From Nocardioides sp. GY 10127 (GTDB taxonomy: Bacteria; Actinomycetota; Actinomycetes; Propionibacteriales; Nocardioidaceae): a DNA stretch of 64,000 bases. Below are positions 39,556 to 48,682 of the stretch, in pieces. Every line of letters begins with the position of its first letter. The stretch's first letter is position 1. The position numbers and the translations under genes are program-made. The DNA lies in NCBI RefSeq assembly GCF_004919085.1, contig NZ_STGL01000009.1, positions 248,001 to 312,000 of the forward strand, read 5' to 3'. A model generated the notes under the pieces. That model was not told the origin of the DNA and did not search any database. It saw only the letters and a program-made list of their open reading frames with translations.

Positions 39556-41247
39556 TCACCGGGGAGGCAGGAGGGTCACCTCCACCGACGACGCGTGTGG
39601 CCCGCCCCAGCACACGGTGTGCGTCGCGACGACGAAGTCGTCGGGGGTGGCGTCGACGGGGTCGACGAGTGACTGCGGGTTGCGGTCGAACCGGGGGAAC
39701 GACGAGGAGGCGAGCTGGAGGCCCAGGCGGCTGCCGGGGGCGAGCTCGTGGGCCACGGTGCCCAGTGGCACGGTGAAGGTCTCGATGCGGTGCGGGGTGA
39801 GGGGAACGGCCTCGCCGCCGTGGCGGTAGCGGGCGCGCAGGATGCTCTCGGCGAGCTGCACGACGCTCCCGTCGGGGCGGGCCTCGACGAGCCGGCCGAC
39901 CCAGTCGCAGTCCTCCGCGGTGGTGCTGGCGGACAGGTGGAGGGTGACGGGGCCGGCGAGCCTCAGCGGCTCGGCGAGCACCGGGCCGAGGACCTGGACG
40001 ACGTCCGCCCTCTCGGCGAGGAACCCGACGTCCTTGGGGCCACTGGCGCGACCTGACAGGAGCCCGGGAAGGAAGGTCTGGCCGCCGACGCTCGGCACGG
40101 GGTCGGAGGGGTCGGCCTTCCACGAGGTCAGGCCCGAGCCTGGGCTGGGCTCGGTCGCCAGGCCGGAGCCGCCGACGAAGTGCCAGGTCTGCGTCCGGGC
40201 GGTGGGTGGGGGCCAGCTCTCGGCCTCGCACCACTCGTTGGCGCCGGTGACGAAGTAGGTGACGGGGGCGAGCGCGGGCTCGCGGCCGTCGAGGGCGGCG
40301 GAGAAGAACTCCAACTGTGCCCCGGGCAGGTCGAAGGCGCCGGCGTCCGCGGCGTAGCCGAGCCACTCCTCGCCTTGCCAGTCGGTGAGGTTGCCGTGCG
40401 ACCAGGGCCCGAGCACGAGTCGCTGCGGTGCGGGGGAGAGGTCGCGCAGTCGCGCGTAGGTGCGTAGGGACGCCTCGCAGAACAGGTCGTGCTGGCCGAC
40501 GATGTGCAGGCCGGCGGCGCGCACGTCGGCGGCGCGCTCGTCGGCCGAGTTGGCGGCCCAGAACTCGTCGGCGACGGGGTGGGCGAGCCACTCCTCCAGG
40601 TACGGGGCGACCTCGGCGGGCACGGCCGTGCGCAGGGGGAGGGCGGCCATCGCAGCGCGAGGGTCGCGCGCCATGGCGGCGAGGTGGGCGCGGACGGGGT
40701 GGCCGGCGGGCAGGCCGGCGTGGTCGGCGTCCGCGGGCCCCAGGGACTCCAGGATCCACAGCCAGAGGAAACCGAGCTGGAGGGCGCCGCCGGAGTAGGT
40801 CCAGCCGGAGTGGAAGTCGCCGGCGGTGAGCAGGGGGGCCATGGCCACGTGCCCCTCGGCGCCCTCGCCGGCGAGGAGCAGCTGGGTGGCGCCCACGTAG
40901 GAAGCGCCGTAGGTGGCGACCCGGCCATCGCTCCAGGGCTGCTCGCGCAGCCAGGCGACGGTGGCCGCGCCGTCCGCCGCTTCGTGCACGTAGGGGATGA
41001 AGTCGCCGTCGGAGCCGTAGCGGCCGCGGGTGTCCTGGACGACGAGGGCGAAGCCGCGCTCGAGGGCTCGCAGGTTGTCCATCCCGACGATGTACTGGCT
41101 GCCGAACGGGTCGGTGCGGCCGTAGGGGGTGCGCTGGAGCAGCACCGGGAACGGCCCGTCGCCGTCGGGCAGCCACACGTCGGCGCGCAGGGTGAGGCCT
41201 CCTGCGACGGGGACCTCGACCCCGTCCAGGATGCGGTGGACCCGCAC
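39556..41247 (-). CDS. CocE/NonD-family alpha/beta hydrolase (X-Pro dipeptidyl-peptidase-like)
   Basis: 563 residues from ATG 41247. The N-terminal alpha/beta-hydrolase has GPFPVLLQRTPYGRTD, VVQDTRGRYGSDGDF and the nucleophile elbow GASYVG (Ser116, G-x-S-Y-x-G). His in LGPWSHGNLTDW is a candidate catalytic base. The C-terminal jelly-roll ends with DFVVATHTVCWGGPHASSVEVTLLP, as in cocaine esterase and glutaryl-7-ACA acylases. The substrate could be an ester or amide. No signal peptide, so cytoplasmic. It lies just downstream of the ABC importer genes (3-bp gap), implying action on the imported compound. Confidence 0.88.
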   Translation of the reverse strand: MRVHRILDGVEVPVAGGLTLRADVWLPDGDGPFPVLLQRTPYGRTDPFGSQYIVGMDNLRALERGFALVVQDTRGRYGSDGDFIPYVHEAADGAATVAWLREQPWSDGRVATYGASYVGATQLLLAGEGAEGHVAMAPLLTAGDFHSGWTYSGGALQLGFLWLWILESLGPADADHAGLPAGHPVRAHLAAMARDPRAAMAALPLRTAVPAEVAPYLEEWLAHPVADEFWAANSADERAADVRAAGLHIVGQHDLFCEASLRTYARLRDLSPAPQRLVLGPWSHGNLTDWQGEEWLGYAADAGAFDLPGAQLEFFSAALDGREPALAPVTYFVTGANEWCEAESWPPPTARTQTWHFVGGSGLATEPSPGSGLTSWKADPSDPVPSVGGQTFLPGLLSGRASGPKDVGFLAERADVVQVLGPVLAEPLRLAGPVTLHLSASTTAEDCDWVGRLVEARPDGSVVQLAESILRARYRHGGEAVPLTPHRIETFTVPLGTVAHELAPGSRLGLQLASSSFPRFDRNPQSLVDPVDATPDDFVVATHTVCWGGPHASSVEVTLLPPR

Positions 41248-41250
41248 GGC

Positions 41251-42306
41251 TCAGCTCTCGCGCACGAGGCCCTGCCGGACCCGGTCGAAGGCGACGGCCG
41301 CGATCAGGAGGATGCCGGTGGCGACCTGCTGCCACGAGGAGTCGACGTTCATCAGCGTCAGCCCGTTGGTGAGGACCCCGACGATGAGGAGGCCGAGCAC
41401 GGTGCCGAGGATGCCGCCCTTGCCGCCGGACAGGCTGGTGCCGCCGAGGATGACGGCGGTGATGGCCGCGAGCTCGAGGCCGGTGCCGGTGGTGCCGGAG
41501 GTGGAGCCGACGAGTGAGGTGTTCATCAGCCCGCCCAGCCCCACGCAGAGGCCGGAGATGACGAACCCGAGGAAGAGCGTGCGGCCCACGGGCAGGCCGA
41601 CGAGCCGGGCTGCCACGGCGTTCGCACCGACGGTGTAGAGGGAACGGCCGTAGACGGTGACGGCCAGCACGAGGGAGGCGAGCACGGCCGCGGCGAGGAA
41701 GACGTAGACGGTCACGGGGACGTTGAGGAACGGCCGTGCGATGCCCCAGCCGATGCCGTCGATGGCGATGTTCTGCCCGTGCCCGATGGCCAGGGTGAGG
41801 CCGCGGAAGACCGCCATCGTTCCGAGGGTGGTGATGAGGGCGTTCACTCCCACGACGGTGACGACGAACCCGTTGAGGACGCCGATGAGGATGCCGGTGA
41901 GGAGTGCGACCGGGACGGCGACGCCGAGCCCGTAGCGCGGGGCGAGCTCGGCCAGCACCAGGCCGGTGAAGGCGATGCCTGAGCCGACGGAGAGGTCCAT
42001 CTGGCCCGCGACCAGCAGGAACGTCATGCCGCACGAGACGACGCCGACCACGGAGAGGGCGGTGAGGATGTTGGTCCAGTTGTCCCAGTTCAGGAAGTAC
42101 GGGGAGCGGGCTGAGAAGAACGCGACCTCGAGGAGCAGGAACGCGACGAGGGCGGCGCTGCTGGGCACGCGGAAGCCGCGCTTGCGGGTGGCCGACCCGG
42201 GCTCCGGGGTGCCGGCCGTGGGCGGCGGGGGAGCGGACGCGCCCCCGGTTGCTCCGCTGGCCGCGCCGCCTGTGGGGGAGGCGTGGATCGTGGTGGGCTC
42301 AGACAT
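41251..42306 (-). CDS. RbsC/AraH-type ABC transporter permease
   Basis: 351 residues from ATG 42306, which overlaps the ATPase stop by 8 nt. A Ser/Pro/Thr-rich cytoplasmic tail of about 55 residues leads into about nine membrane helices. Family motifs are visible: GMTFLLVAGQMDLSVGSGIAF, VNALITTLGTM, YTVGANAVAARLVGLPV and AITAVILGGTSLSGGKGGILG, the EAA-like and conserved loops of carbohydrate-uptake (CUT2) permeases. It forms the membrane channel for the importer with the ATPase and binding protein next to it. Confidence 0.9.
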   Translation of the reverse strand: MSEPTTIHASPTGGAASGATGGASAPPPPTAGTPEPGSATRKRGFRVPSSAALVAFLLLEVAFFSARSPYFLNWDNWTNILTALSVVGVVSCGMTFLLVAGQMDLSVGSGIAFTGLVLAELAPRYGLGVAVPVALLTGILIGVLNGFVVTVVGVNALITTLGTMAVFRGLTLAIGHGQNIAIDGIGWGIARPFLNVPVTVYVFLAAAVLASLVLAVTVYGRSLYTVGANAVAARLVGLPVGRTLFLGFVISGLCVGLGGLMNTSLVGSTSGTTGTGLELAAITAVILGGTSLSGGKGGILGTVLGLLIVGVLTNGLTLMNVDSSWQQVATGILLIAAVAFDRVRQGLVRES

Positions 42307-43912
42307 GGACGGCTCCTCCTGCGGACGAGGTGAGGGCGTCGACGGTGACCTCGTCACCCTCGAGGCGTGCCGCGACTCGTCCGTGGACGAGCACGCAGGC
42401 CTGGTCGGCGACCGCGACGACGTCCTCGTAGTCCGAGGTCGCGATCACGACGGCGTGGCCGTCGTCGGCGAGGCGCCGGACGGCCTGGTAGATCTCCTGG
42501 CGGGCGCCGACGTCGACGCCGCGGGTGGGCTCGACGAGCACCAGGTGGCTGGTGCCGGCCTCGAGCCAGCGGGCGAGCAGCACCTTCTGCTGGTTGCCGC
42601 CCGAGAGCGTCCCGATGGACTGGTTCGGGTCGTTGCGGGAGCGGATGTGCAGCCGGTCGTGCCAGCGCCGGTAGGCGGCGCCCTCGACCGCGCGGTTCAG
42701 CAGGCCGCCGCGGGACAGGCGGCTCCAGCTGGGCGCTGCCACGTTCTCCCCGAGTGAGCGGCCGGTGATGATCGCCTGGTCCTTGCGGTCGGGCGGCAGG
42801 AACCCGATCCCGTGCCGGATCGCCTCGTGCGGGGAGCGCAGGCGCACCTCGTGCCCGTCGACGACGACGGCTCCGGCGGTGAGCGGGCGCAGGCCGAAGA
42901 GCGCCTCGGCGGCCTCACCGACGCCGCTGCCGACCTTCCCGTAGAGGGCGAGGACGCGGCCCCCGACCGCCTCGGCGTCGAGGTCGGTGAACCCGTCGGC
43001 GCTGGCGCCGTGCAGGGCGAGCGAGGAGGTGCGAGCTGTGGAGGGGGCTGCGTGCGAGGGCGCAGTGCCGCGCAGGCGCACCGACTCGACCCCGCGGCCG
43101 ACCATCGCCGTGACCACCGTGGGGGTGTCGACGTCGGCGACGGGGGCGGTGAGCGAGACGCGTCCGTCGCGCAGCACGCTCACGACGTCCGCCATCGCGA
43201 AGACCTCGTCGAGGCGGTGCGTGATGTAGATGATCGCGACGCCGCGGGCCCGGAGCCGGTCGATGAGCGTGAACAGCCGCCGAGTCTCGCTGTCGGAGAG
43301 TGCGGCGGTGGGCTCGTCGAGGATGAGGCAGCGGCTCTCCCCGGCCAGGGCGCGGGCGATCTCGACGATCTGCCGCTCGCCCAGACGCAGGCCGGAGACG
43401 GGGGCGTCGAGGTCGAGGTCGGAGCCCAGGTCGTCCAGGACACTGCGGGCGGTCGCCCGCATCCGGCTGCGACTGATCACCCCGGCCCGACGCGGCCAGG
43501 CGCCGAGGCAGACGTTCTCAGCCACGCTGAGCGTCCCGGCGTCCGCGATCTCCTGGTTGATCAAGCGGATGCCGAGCGCCCGGGAGGCCGCGACCTTGCC
43601 GAGCCTGGCCGGGCGGCCGTCGACGAGCACCTCGCCGGCGTCGGCGTGGTGGTCGCCGGCCAGGATGCGCACGAGCGTGGACTTGCCCGCGCCGTTCTCC
43701 CCGAGGAGGGCCACGACGCTGCCGCGGCCCACCTCGAGATCGACACCGTGGAGGACCTCCACGGGGCCGAACGACTTGTGCACACCCCGGACCGAGAGGA
43801 ACGCCCCGGACGGGGCCCCGCCGCCTGACTCGGCGGGGCCCCGGGCGTGCGACCCGGGCTGACTTCCGGGCTGACTTCCGGGCTGACTTCCGGGCTGGTC
43901 GGCGTTCAGCAC
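42299..43912 (-). CDS. RbsA/MglA-type double ATPase of a CUT2 sugar importer
   Basis: 537 residues; GTG 43912 overlaps the binding-protein stop and was chosen for that reason. Two ABC domains: the first with GENGAGKST and LILDEPTAALS plus a LRLGERQIVEIARAL signature, the second with the degenerate Walker A YGKVGSGVGEAAEAL, signature LSGGNQQKVLLARWL and LVEPTRGVDVGARQ, as in RbsA. The N-terminus holds a 12-bp tandem repeat encoding QPGS about four times (43858-43896). It energises import of the ligand of the adjacent binding protein. Confidence 0.9.
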   Translation of the reverse strand: MLNADQPGSQPGSQPGSQPGSHARGPAESGGGAPSGAFLSVRGVHKSFGPVEVLHGVDLEVGRGSVVALLGENGAGKSTLVRILAGDHHADAGEVLVDGRPARLGKVAASRALGIRLINQEIADAGTLSVAENVCLGAWPRRAGVISRSRMRATARSVLDDLGSDLDLDAPVSGLRLGERQIVEIARALAGESRCLILDEPTAALSDSETRRLFTLIDRLRARGVAIIYITHRLDEVFAMADVVSVLRDGRVSLTAPVADVDTPTVVTAMVGRGVESVRLRGTAPSHAAPSTARTSSLALHGASADGFTDLDAEAVGGRVLALYGKVGSGVGEAAEALFGLRPLTAGAVVVDGHEVRLRSPHEAIRHGIGFLPPDRKDQAIITGRSLGENVAAPSWSRLSRGGLLNRAVEGAAYRRWHDRLHIRSRNDPNQSIGTLSGGNQQKVLLARWLEAGTSHLVLVEPTRGVDVGARQEIYQAVRRLADDGHAVVIATSDYEDVVAVADQACVLVHGRVAARLEGDEVTVDALTSSAGGAVHV

Positions 43913-45012
43913 GAGTAGTCCGGGTAGTACTCGCTGGCGTTGTCGGCGTCGACCCACTCGTGCTGCACGAGGAGCTCCTCGGGGATGTCCTCGCCCTTCA
44001 TGGCCTTGATCAGGTACGGCACCAGGAGCTGGCCGTACTTCTCGGGGAAGTAGGCGACCGAGCCGAGCCAGTGAGGGGCGTCGTAGATGGTGCAGTTGTC
44101 CGGGTTGAAGTTCTGCACGCCGAGGTAGAGGTCGTCCTCGCGGCCCTGGGTGCGGGCGGCAGCCAGGGCGCCGAGGATGACGTCCTCGTTGATGCCGACG
44201 ACGATGACCTTGTCCGCGCCCGGGAGAGCGGTGAGAGTGTCGGTGACGTTGGTCTGGGCCTCGTCGGCCTGGCCGCCGGCGCCGGTGTCGATCTTCTTGA
44301 GGTCGTGGATGGTGCCGCACACGGACTCGAAGCCCTTGCGGATGCCGCCCATGCGCAGGTCGTTGACCTCGCCCACGGCGTAGGACTCCAGGGAGACGAA
44401 GGCGTCGTACTCGCAGTCGAAGTTGTCGTAGAAGTACTTCCCGACGTTGTAGCCGACGAGCTCGCCGGCGTACTCGTTGGCAGCGCCGACGAACGAGGTC
44501 TGGCACGGTCCCTGGTCGATGTCGACGGCCATGACGGGCACGTCGGGGCCGGCGTCGCAGATGCGGGGCGCGGCGTTGGTGTCGGCCTGGAAGGTGATGA
44601 GCCCGTCGACGCCCTGGACCTTGAACTGCTTGGCGCAGTCGAGCGCCTTGGCGGCGTCGCCCTGGGAGTCGCAGGTGACGAGCGTGGCGCCGGCCCGCTT
44701 CACCTCCTCCTCGACGCTGGCCTGCACGTCCTGCGGGAAGCCCACGGAGAGGTTGAGCTGGGTGAAGCCGATGGTGAGGCCGTCGCCGCTGCCTGGGGTC
44801 GCCTCGACGAAGTCGGTGACCCCGGACGGCGGGGTGGGCGGCTGCGCGTCGGCCCCGGCCCCGCCCTCGCCGACACCGGTGGTGGCGCTGTCGGAGGTGC
44901 TGGCGCAGCCGGTGGCGACGAGGAGCGCGGCGACGGAGAGCAGCGCCAAGGCGGTGGTTCGGGTGCGGCGCCGGCGGGGGCTCGTGAGCGAGCGGGCGGG
45001 TCGTGCGGTCAT
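43906..45012 (-). CDS. CUT2-type substrate-binding lipoprotein
   Basis: 368 residues from ATG 45012. A lipoprotein signal peptide has lipobox VATGCAS. The periplasmic-binding-protein fold of the RbsB type has LTIGFTQLNLSVGFPQDVQ, GVDGLITFQADTN, VPVMAVDID, a hinge around ADKVIVVGINEDVILGALAA and a closing YYPDYSC. The ligand is probably a sugar or polyol, but CUT2 importers also take autoinducer-2, nucleosides and esterified compounds, and the two hydrolases around the cluster suggest an esterified ligand. Divergent from the second hydrolase. Confidence 0.88.
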   Translation of the reverse strand: MTARPARSLTSPRRRRTRTTALALLSVAALLVATGCASTSDSATTGVGEGGAGADAQPPTPPSGVTDFVEATPGSGDGLTIGFTQLNLSVGFPQDVQASVEEEVKRAGATLVTCDSQGDAAKALDCAKQFKVQGVDGLITFQADTNAAPRICDAGPDVPVMAVDIDQGPCQTSFVGAANEYAGELVGYNVGKYFYDNFDCEYDAFVSLESYAVGEVNDLRMGGIRKGFESVCGTIHDLKKIDTGAGGQADEAQTNVTDTLTALPGADKVIVVGINEDVILGALAAARTQGREDDLYLGVQNFNPDNCTIYDAPHWLGSVAYFPEKYGQLLVPYLIKAMKGEDIPEELLVQHEWVDADNASEYYPDYSC

Positions 45013-45275
45013 GGGGTGGAGTCCTTTCTCCGGTCCTCGGCGCCCGCCGGGTGGCGGCCCGGTGGGTGCCCACGGCGGGCGAGGGGTCCTCGTCGGCCGC
45101 GAAGTCCGGCGGTGTCCCGCCGACATCGCAGAGCCTCACAGTGATCGGTGCCACACTTCTTCCGCCGAACGGCGGATTTCCTCCGCCAGGCGGCGGCCCG
45201 CCGCGCGGCGGTCCAGATGTCAGGGTGGCTGTGCCGCACCGCGGCCCCGACCCCACAAGAGCCAAGGAGCCCCCG

Positions 45276-46268
45276 GTGACCTCCGACTCCCCGCCCCTCC
45301 CCACCCGCCGACCCGTCGCGCCCCCGCTGGACCCGGAGGCCTCGGCCGCGCTGGCCACCCAGCCCCCACGCCAGCACACCGAGGACATGGCGACGTTCGT
45401 CTCCCGACTACGCGGGGCCGACTCGTTCGAGGCCAGCGATGAAGAACTCGCTCTCGGCGGCCGGTACCGATTGCGCGAGGTGACAACGACGTGCCCGGAC
45501 GGGCATGCCCTGAGGCTGCTGGTAGCGGAGCCTGCTTCCATCGACTGGCCCAGGCCGGCGCTCTACTACGTACATACGGGCGGGATGGTCAGTGGTACGC
45601 CGAAGACCGGGCTGCTCGATGTCTTGACGATGGCTGACGAGGTCGGTGGCGTCGTCGTGTCGGTCGACTACCGGCTCGCACCGGAGAATCCGGACCCGAC
45701 ACCGGTGGAGGACACCTATGCGGGCCTCTGCGCCACGTTCGAGCTAGCCGCCCCGCTCGGCATCGACCCGGAGCGCGTCGTGATGGTCGGCGCGAGCGCC
45801 GGGGGCGGACTGGCCGCCGGGGCGGCGCTGCTCGCCCGGGACCGGGGCGGCCCTGTGGCCGCCGCCCTCATGCTCCTCAATCCCATGCTCGACGATAGGA
45901 GCGACACGTTCTCGGCAGAGCAGATGGTCGACGTCGACCCGTGGGACCGCGATGCCAACGTCTGGGCGTGGCGCGCCCTGCTGGGTGACCGTGCTGCCGG
46001 AGCTGAGGTGTCCGAGGCGAGCGCGCCCGGCCGTGCCACCGACTTGGCCGGCCTGCCCCAGGTGCTCGTCTGCGTGGGAAGTGTGGAGACCTTTCGGGAC
46101 GAGTCGGTGCGATTCGCACAACGCATCTGGGAGGCCGGAGGGGCCGCCGAGCTCCGCGTGTGGCCGGGCGGATTCCACGGGTACGAGTTCGTCGCGCCCC
46201 ACTCCAGGCTCGCGCAGGAGACCTGGGCAGCAAGACGCTCCTGGTTGCGTCGCGTACTGGCCGAGTGA
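45276..46268 (+). CDS. HSL-type alpha/beta hydrolase (esterase)
   Basis: 330 residues from GTG 45276, with AAGGAG 7 nt before. Oxyanion-hole motif YYVHTGG (HTGG in place of the usual HGGG, residues 100-103), VVSVDYRLAPE, nucleophile elbow GASAGGGLA (Ser174), an Asp region VCVGSVETFRDE and a catalytic His in WPGGFHGYEF: the hormone-sensitive-lipase family. It probably hydrolyses short-chain or aromatic esters in the cytoplasm. It is divergent from the ABC importer and followed after 10 bp by the PucR-type regulator, forming one catabolic island. Confidence 0.88.
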   Translation: MTSDSPPLPTRRPVAPPLDPEASAALATQPPRQHTEDMATFVSRLRGADSFEASDEELALGGRYRLREVTTTCPDGHALRLLVAEPASIDWPRPALYYVHTGGMVSGTPKTGLLDVLTMADEVGGVVVSVDYRLAPENPDPTPVEDTYAGLCATFELAAPLGIDPERVVMVGASAGGGLAAGAALLARDRGGPVAAALMLLNPMLDDRSDTFSAEQMVDVDPWDRDANVWAWRALLGDRAAGAEVSEASAPGRATDLAGLPQVLVCVGSVETFRDESVRFAQRIWEAGGAAELRVWPGGFHGYEFVAPHSRLAQETWAARRSWLRRVLAE

Positions 46269-46278
46269 GGAAGAAGAG

Positions 46279-47307
46279 ATGCATCAACTGGCAGGACGTC
46301 TGACAGCGCTCGACCCGGATGCGGGGGAGGCGCTCCGCGTCATTCCCTACTTCGACGAGCTGCTGAACCAGCGAGCAGGTCTCGAGAGCGTCGTCCGCGG
46401 CATCGCCGTGCTGAGCGGCGCGCCCGCACGATTGATCACCGAGGGGCGACGGCTGCCGTTGAGGGTGCTTCCCGACGGCCGCCGCGACGACGTCGTCACC
46501 GGACCCGACGACGCCTGGCAGCAGGTCTCCTCGGCGGACGGCGGCATCGTGTTGTGTCTGGAGCGGCCCGGGCCGTCCGGCCCCGTCGACGCCATGGTCC
46601 TCGAGCGTGGCCTCCAGGCAGTGCGGACGGTGCACGAGCGGACCCATGGCCGCTACCGAGCGCCCGGTGATCGAGCCGGCGAGCTGCACGAGGTCCTCAC
46701 CGACCCGGACGCTGGCGCTGTCTCCCGAGCGCACGCGGCGCGCCAGCTGGGCCTCGCCACGGACCAGCTCGTGCGGGTCGTCTGCCCGCTGGGTGGCACG
46801 GCGCGGGTCGTCGCAGTCGTCCCCACGATGGCCGGGGCGGACGTCGCCGCGACGGCGGTGCCAGGGGAGCGGTGCGGTGTCGGGCCGGTGGTGCCGGTCG
46901 AGCGGGCACCGGAGTCGGCCCGCGACGCCCGCCTGGCCCTGCGGCTCACGGCTCCGGGGACGGCCGCAGAGCCGGGCTCCCGGGTGGTCGTCGTAGACGA
47001 CCTGGGCGCCGCGATCGCCATCGCCGCCTCCTTCGACGCCACCCCGGCGTGGCGGGAGCACCCCGACCTGGCCGCCGTCCGCGCCGCCGCCGCGCACGCG
47101 GCTTGGGTGCCCGGCACCCTCTCGGCCGTCGCCTCCACCGACAGCTTGCGCTCGGCGGCCGCCGCCCTCGTCGTCCACCACTCCACGCTGCAGAAGAGGC
47201 TCGCCACCCTGGAGAAGCTGCTCGCCTGGGACGTGCTCTCGACCCACGGCCGGTTCCGGCTGCAGGTCGCGCTGATGCTGCTCAGGTTGGACGACACCCG
47301 GGACTGA
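46279..47307 (+). CDS. PucR-type helix-turn-helix transcriptional regulator
   Basis: 342 residues from ATG 46279. The C-terminal 70 residues contain the PucR-family helix-turn-helix: STDSLRSAAAALVVHHSTLQ, KRLATLEKLLAWDV and GRFRLQVALMLLRL. The N-terminal 260 residues have no clear domain; one segment (LESVVRGIAVLSGAPARLI) resembles a GAF/PucR sensor helix. It presumably regulates the hydrolase-ABC genes in response to the imported compound. Stop codons of this gene and the convergent ugd are 9 bp apart, with a GACTgACGC/GCGTTAGTC hairpin over both. Confidence 0.8.
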   Translation: MHQLAGRLTALDPDAGEALRVIPYFDELLNQRAGLESVVRGIAVLSGAPARLITEGRRLPLRVLPDGRRDDVVTGPDDAWQQVSSADGGIVLCLERPGPSGPVDAMVLERGLQAVRTVHERTHGRYRAPGDRAGELHEVLTDPDAGAVSRAHAARQLGLATDQLVRVVCPLGGTARVVAVVPTMAGADVAATAVPGERCGVGPVVPVERAPESARDARLALRLTAPGTAAEPGSRVVVVDDLGAAIAIAASFDATPAWREHPDLAAVRAAAAHAAWVPGTLSAVASTDSLRSAAAALVVHHSTLQKRLATLEKLLAWDVLSTHGRFRLQVALMLLRLDDTRD

Positions 47308-47318
47308 CGCTCGAGGCG

Positions 47319-48485
47319 TTAGTCGCGCCCGTAGATGTCGCGGGTGTAGACGCGGTCGTCCACGTCCTCCAGGTCCTCGTGTCGCCGGTTGGCGATGATG
47401 ACGTCGGACCGCTTCTTGAACTCGTCGAGGTCGTTGACGACCTCGGAGTTGAAGAACGCCTCCTCCTCGAACGTCGGCTCGTGCACGATCACCTCGACGC
47501 CCTTGGCCTTGAGCCGCTTCATCACGCCCTGGATGGAGGACATCCGGAAGTTGTCGGAGCCCTCCTTCATCACCAGGCGATAGACGCCGACGGTCTGCGG
47601 GCGCCGGCGCAGGATATCGGCGGCGATGAAGTCCTTCCGGGTCGTGTTCGCGTCGACGATGGCGCCGATGAGGTTCTGCGGCACGTCGGCGTAGTTCGCC
47701 ATGAGCTGCTTGGTGTCCTTGGGCAGGCAGTAGCCGCCATAGCCGAAGCTCGGGTTGTTGTAGTGCGAACCGATCCGCGGGTCGAGGCCGACACCTTCGA
47801 TGATTTGGGACGTCGAGAGGCCGTGGGTGGCGGCGTAGGAGTCGAGCTCGTTGAAGTAGGCGACCCGCAGGGCGAGGTAGGTGTTGGCGAAGAGCTTGAT
47901 CGCCTCGGCTTCCGCGGAGTCCACGAGAAGGACAGGCACGTCGGACTCAGCGCTTCCCTCCACGAGGAGGTCTGCGAAGCGCTTGCCGTCCTCTCCTCGG
48001 TCGCCGACGACGATCCGGGACGGGTGGAGGTTGTCGTAGAGCGCGCGTCCTTCCCGGAGGAACTCGGGGCTGAAGATGATGTGGGCCCCGAGGTGCTCGC
48101 CGCGCATCCGGGCAGTGAAGCCGACCGGGACCGTCGACTTGATGACGATGACCGCCGTGGGGTTGACGGCGCGGACCGCCTTGATGACCGACTCCACCGA
48201 CGCCGTGTTGAAGTAGTGGGTCTCCGGGTCGTAGTCCGTGGGGGTCGCCACGACGACGAACTTCGCGCCCGCGTACGCCGACTCCCCGTCGGTCGTCGCT
48301 CGAAGGCGGAGATCTGCCTCATCGAGGAACTGGCTCAGGTCGCGGTCGAGGACCGGGGAGGCGCCGCGGTTGATCATCGCGACGCGCGCCTCCTCGACGT
48401 CCACCGCCCACACGTCGTGGTGCTGGGCGAGGAGGACGGCGTTCGACATGCCTACGTACCCGAGGCCGACGACAGCGATCTTCAT
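47319..48485 (-). CDS. ugd: UDP-glucose 6-dehydrogenase
   Basis: 388 residues from ATG 48485. N-terminal NAD fold VVGLGYVGMSNAVLL (GxGxxG), middle motif KSTVPVGFTARM and SPEFLREGRALYD, catalytic GYGGYCLPKDTKQ with the nucleophile Cys253, and a C-terminal UDP-binding domain. It oxidises UDP-glucose to UDP-glucuronate in two steps. This supplies an acidic sugar for the exopolysaccharide. It is divergent from cysD with a 197-bp spacer, which holds the two promoters but shows no repeat or RNA motif that I recognise. Confidence 0.93.
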   Translation of the reverse strand: MKIAVVGLGYVGMSNAVLLAQHHDVWAVDVEEARVAMINRGASPVLDRDLSQFLDEADLRLRATTDGESAYAGAKFVVVATPTDYDPETHYFNTASVESVIKAVRAVNPTAVIVIKSTVPVGFTARMRGEHLGAHIIFSPEFLREGRALYDNLHPSRIVVGDRGEDGKRFADLLVEGSAESDVPVLLVDSAEAEAIKLFANTYLALRVAYFNELDSYAATHGLSTSQIIEGVGLDPRIGSHYNNPSFGYGGYCLPKDTKQLMANYADVPQNLIGAIVDANTTRKDFIAADILRRRPQTVGVYRLVMKEGSDNFRMSSIQGVMKRLKAKGVEVIVHEPTFEEEAFFNSEVVNDLDEFKKRSDVIIANRRHEDLEDVDDRVYTRDIYGRD

Positions 48486-48682
48486 GACAGGACGCTAAGC
48501 GGGCGGTGCGCCCCCAACGGGACCTGTGGCCCAACGTTTGCCCAATGTTCGGCAGAGACCGGCGTCACACGGCTACCCATTCTTGGCGAAGCCAGACGGG
48601 CAGATCCGTGAGCGAGTGCGGAAGACACGCCACCTCGCCGCTACAGTGACCCTTGCTTCCCAACAGGAGAGGTCCACCAAGC

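Noticed and set aside
38378..42034. Open frame of 1218 codons on the minus strand
   Set aside because: An Arg/Pro/His-rich shadow spanning the response regulator, the CocE hydrolase and the permease, all of which have real motifs in other frames.
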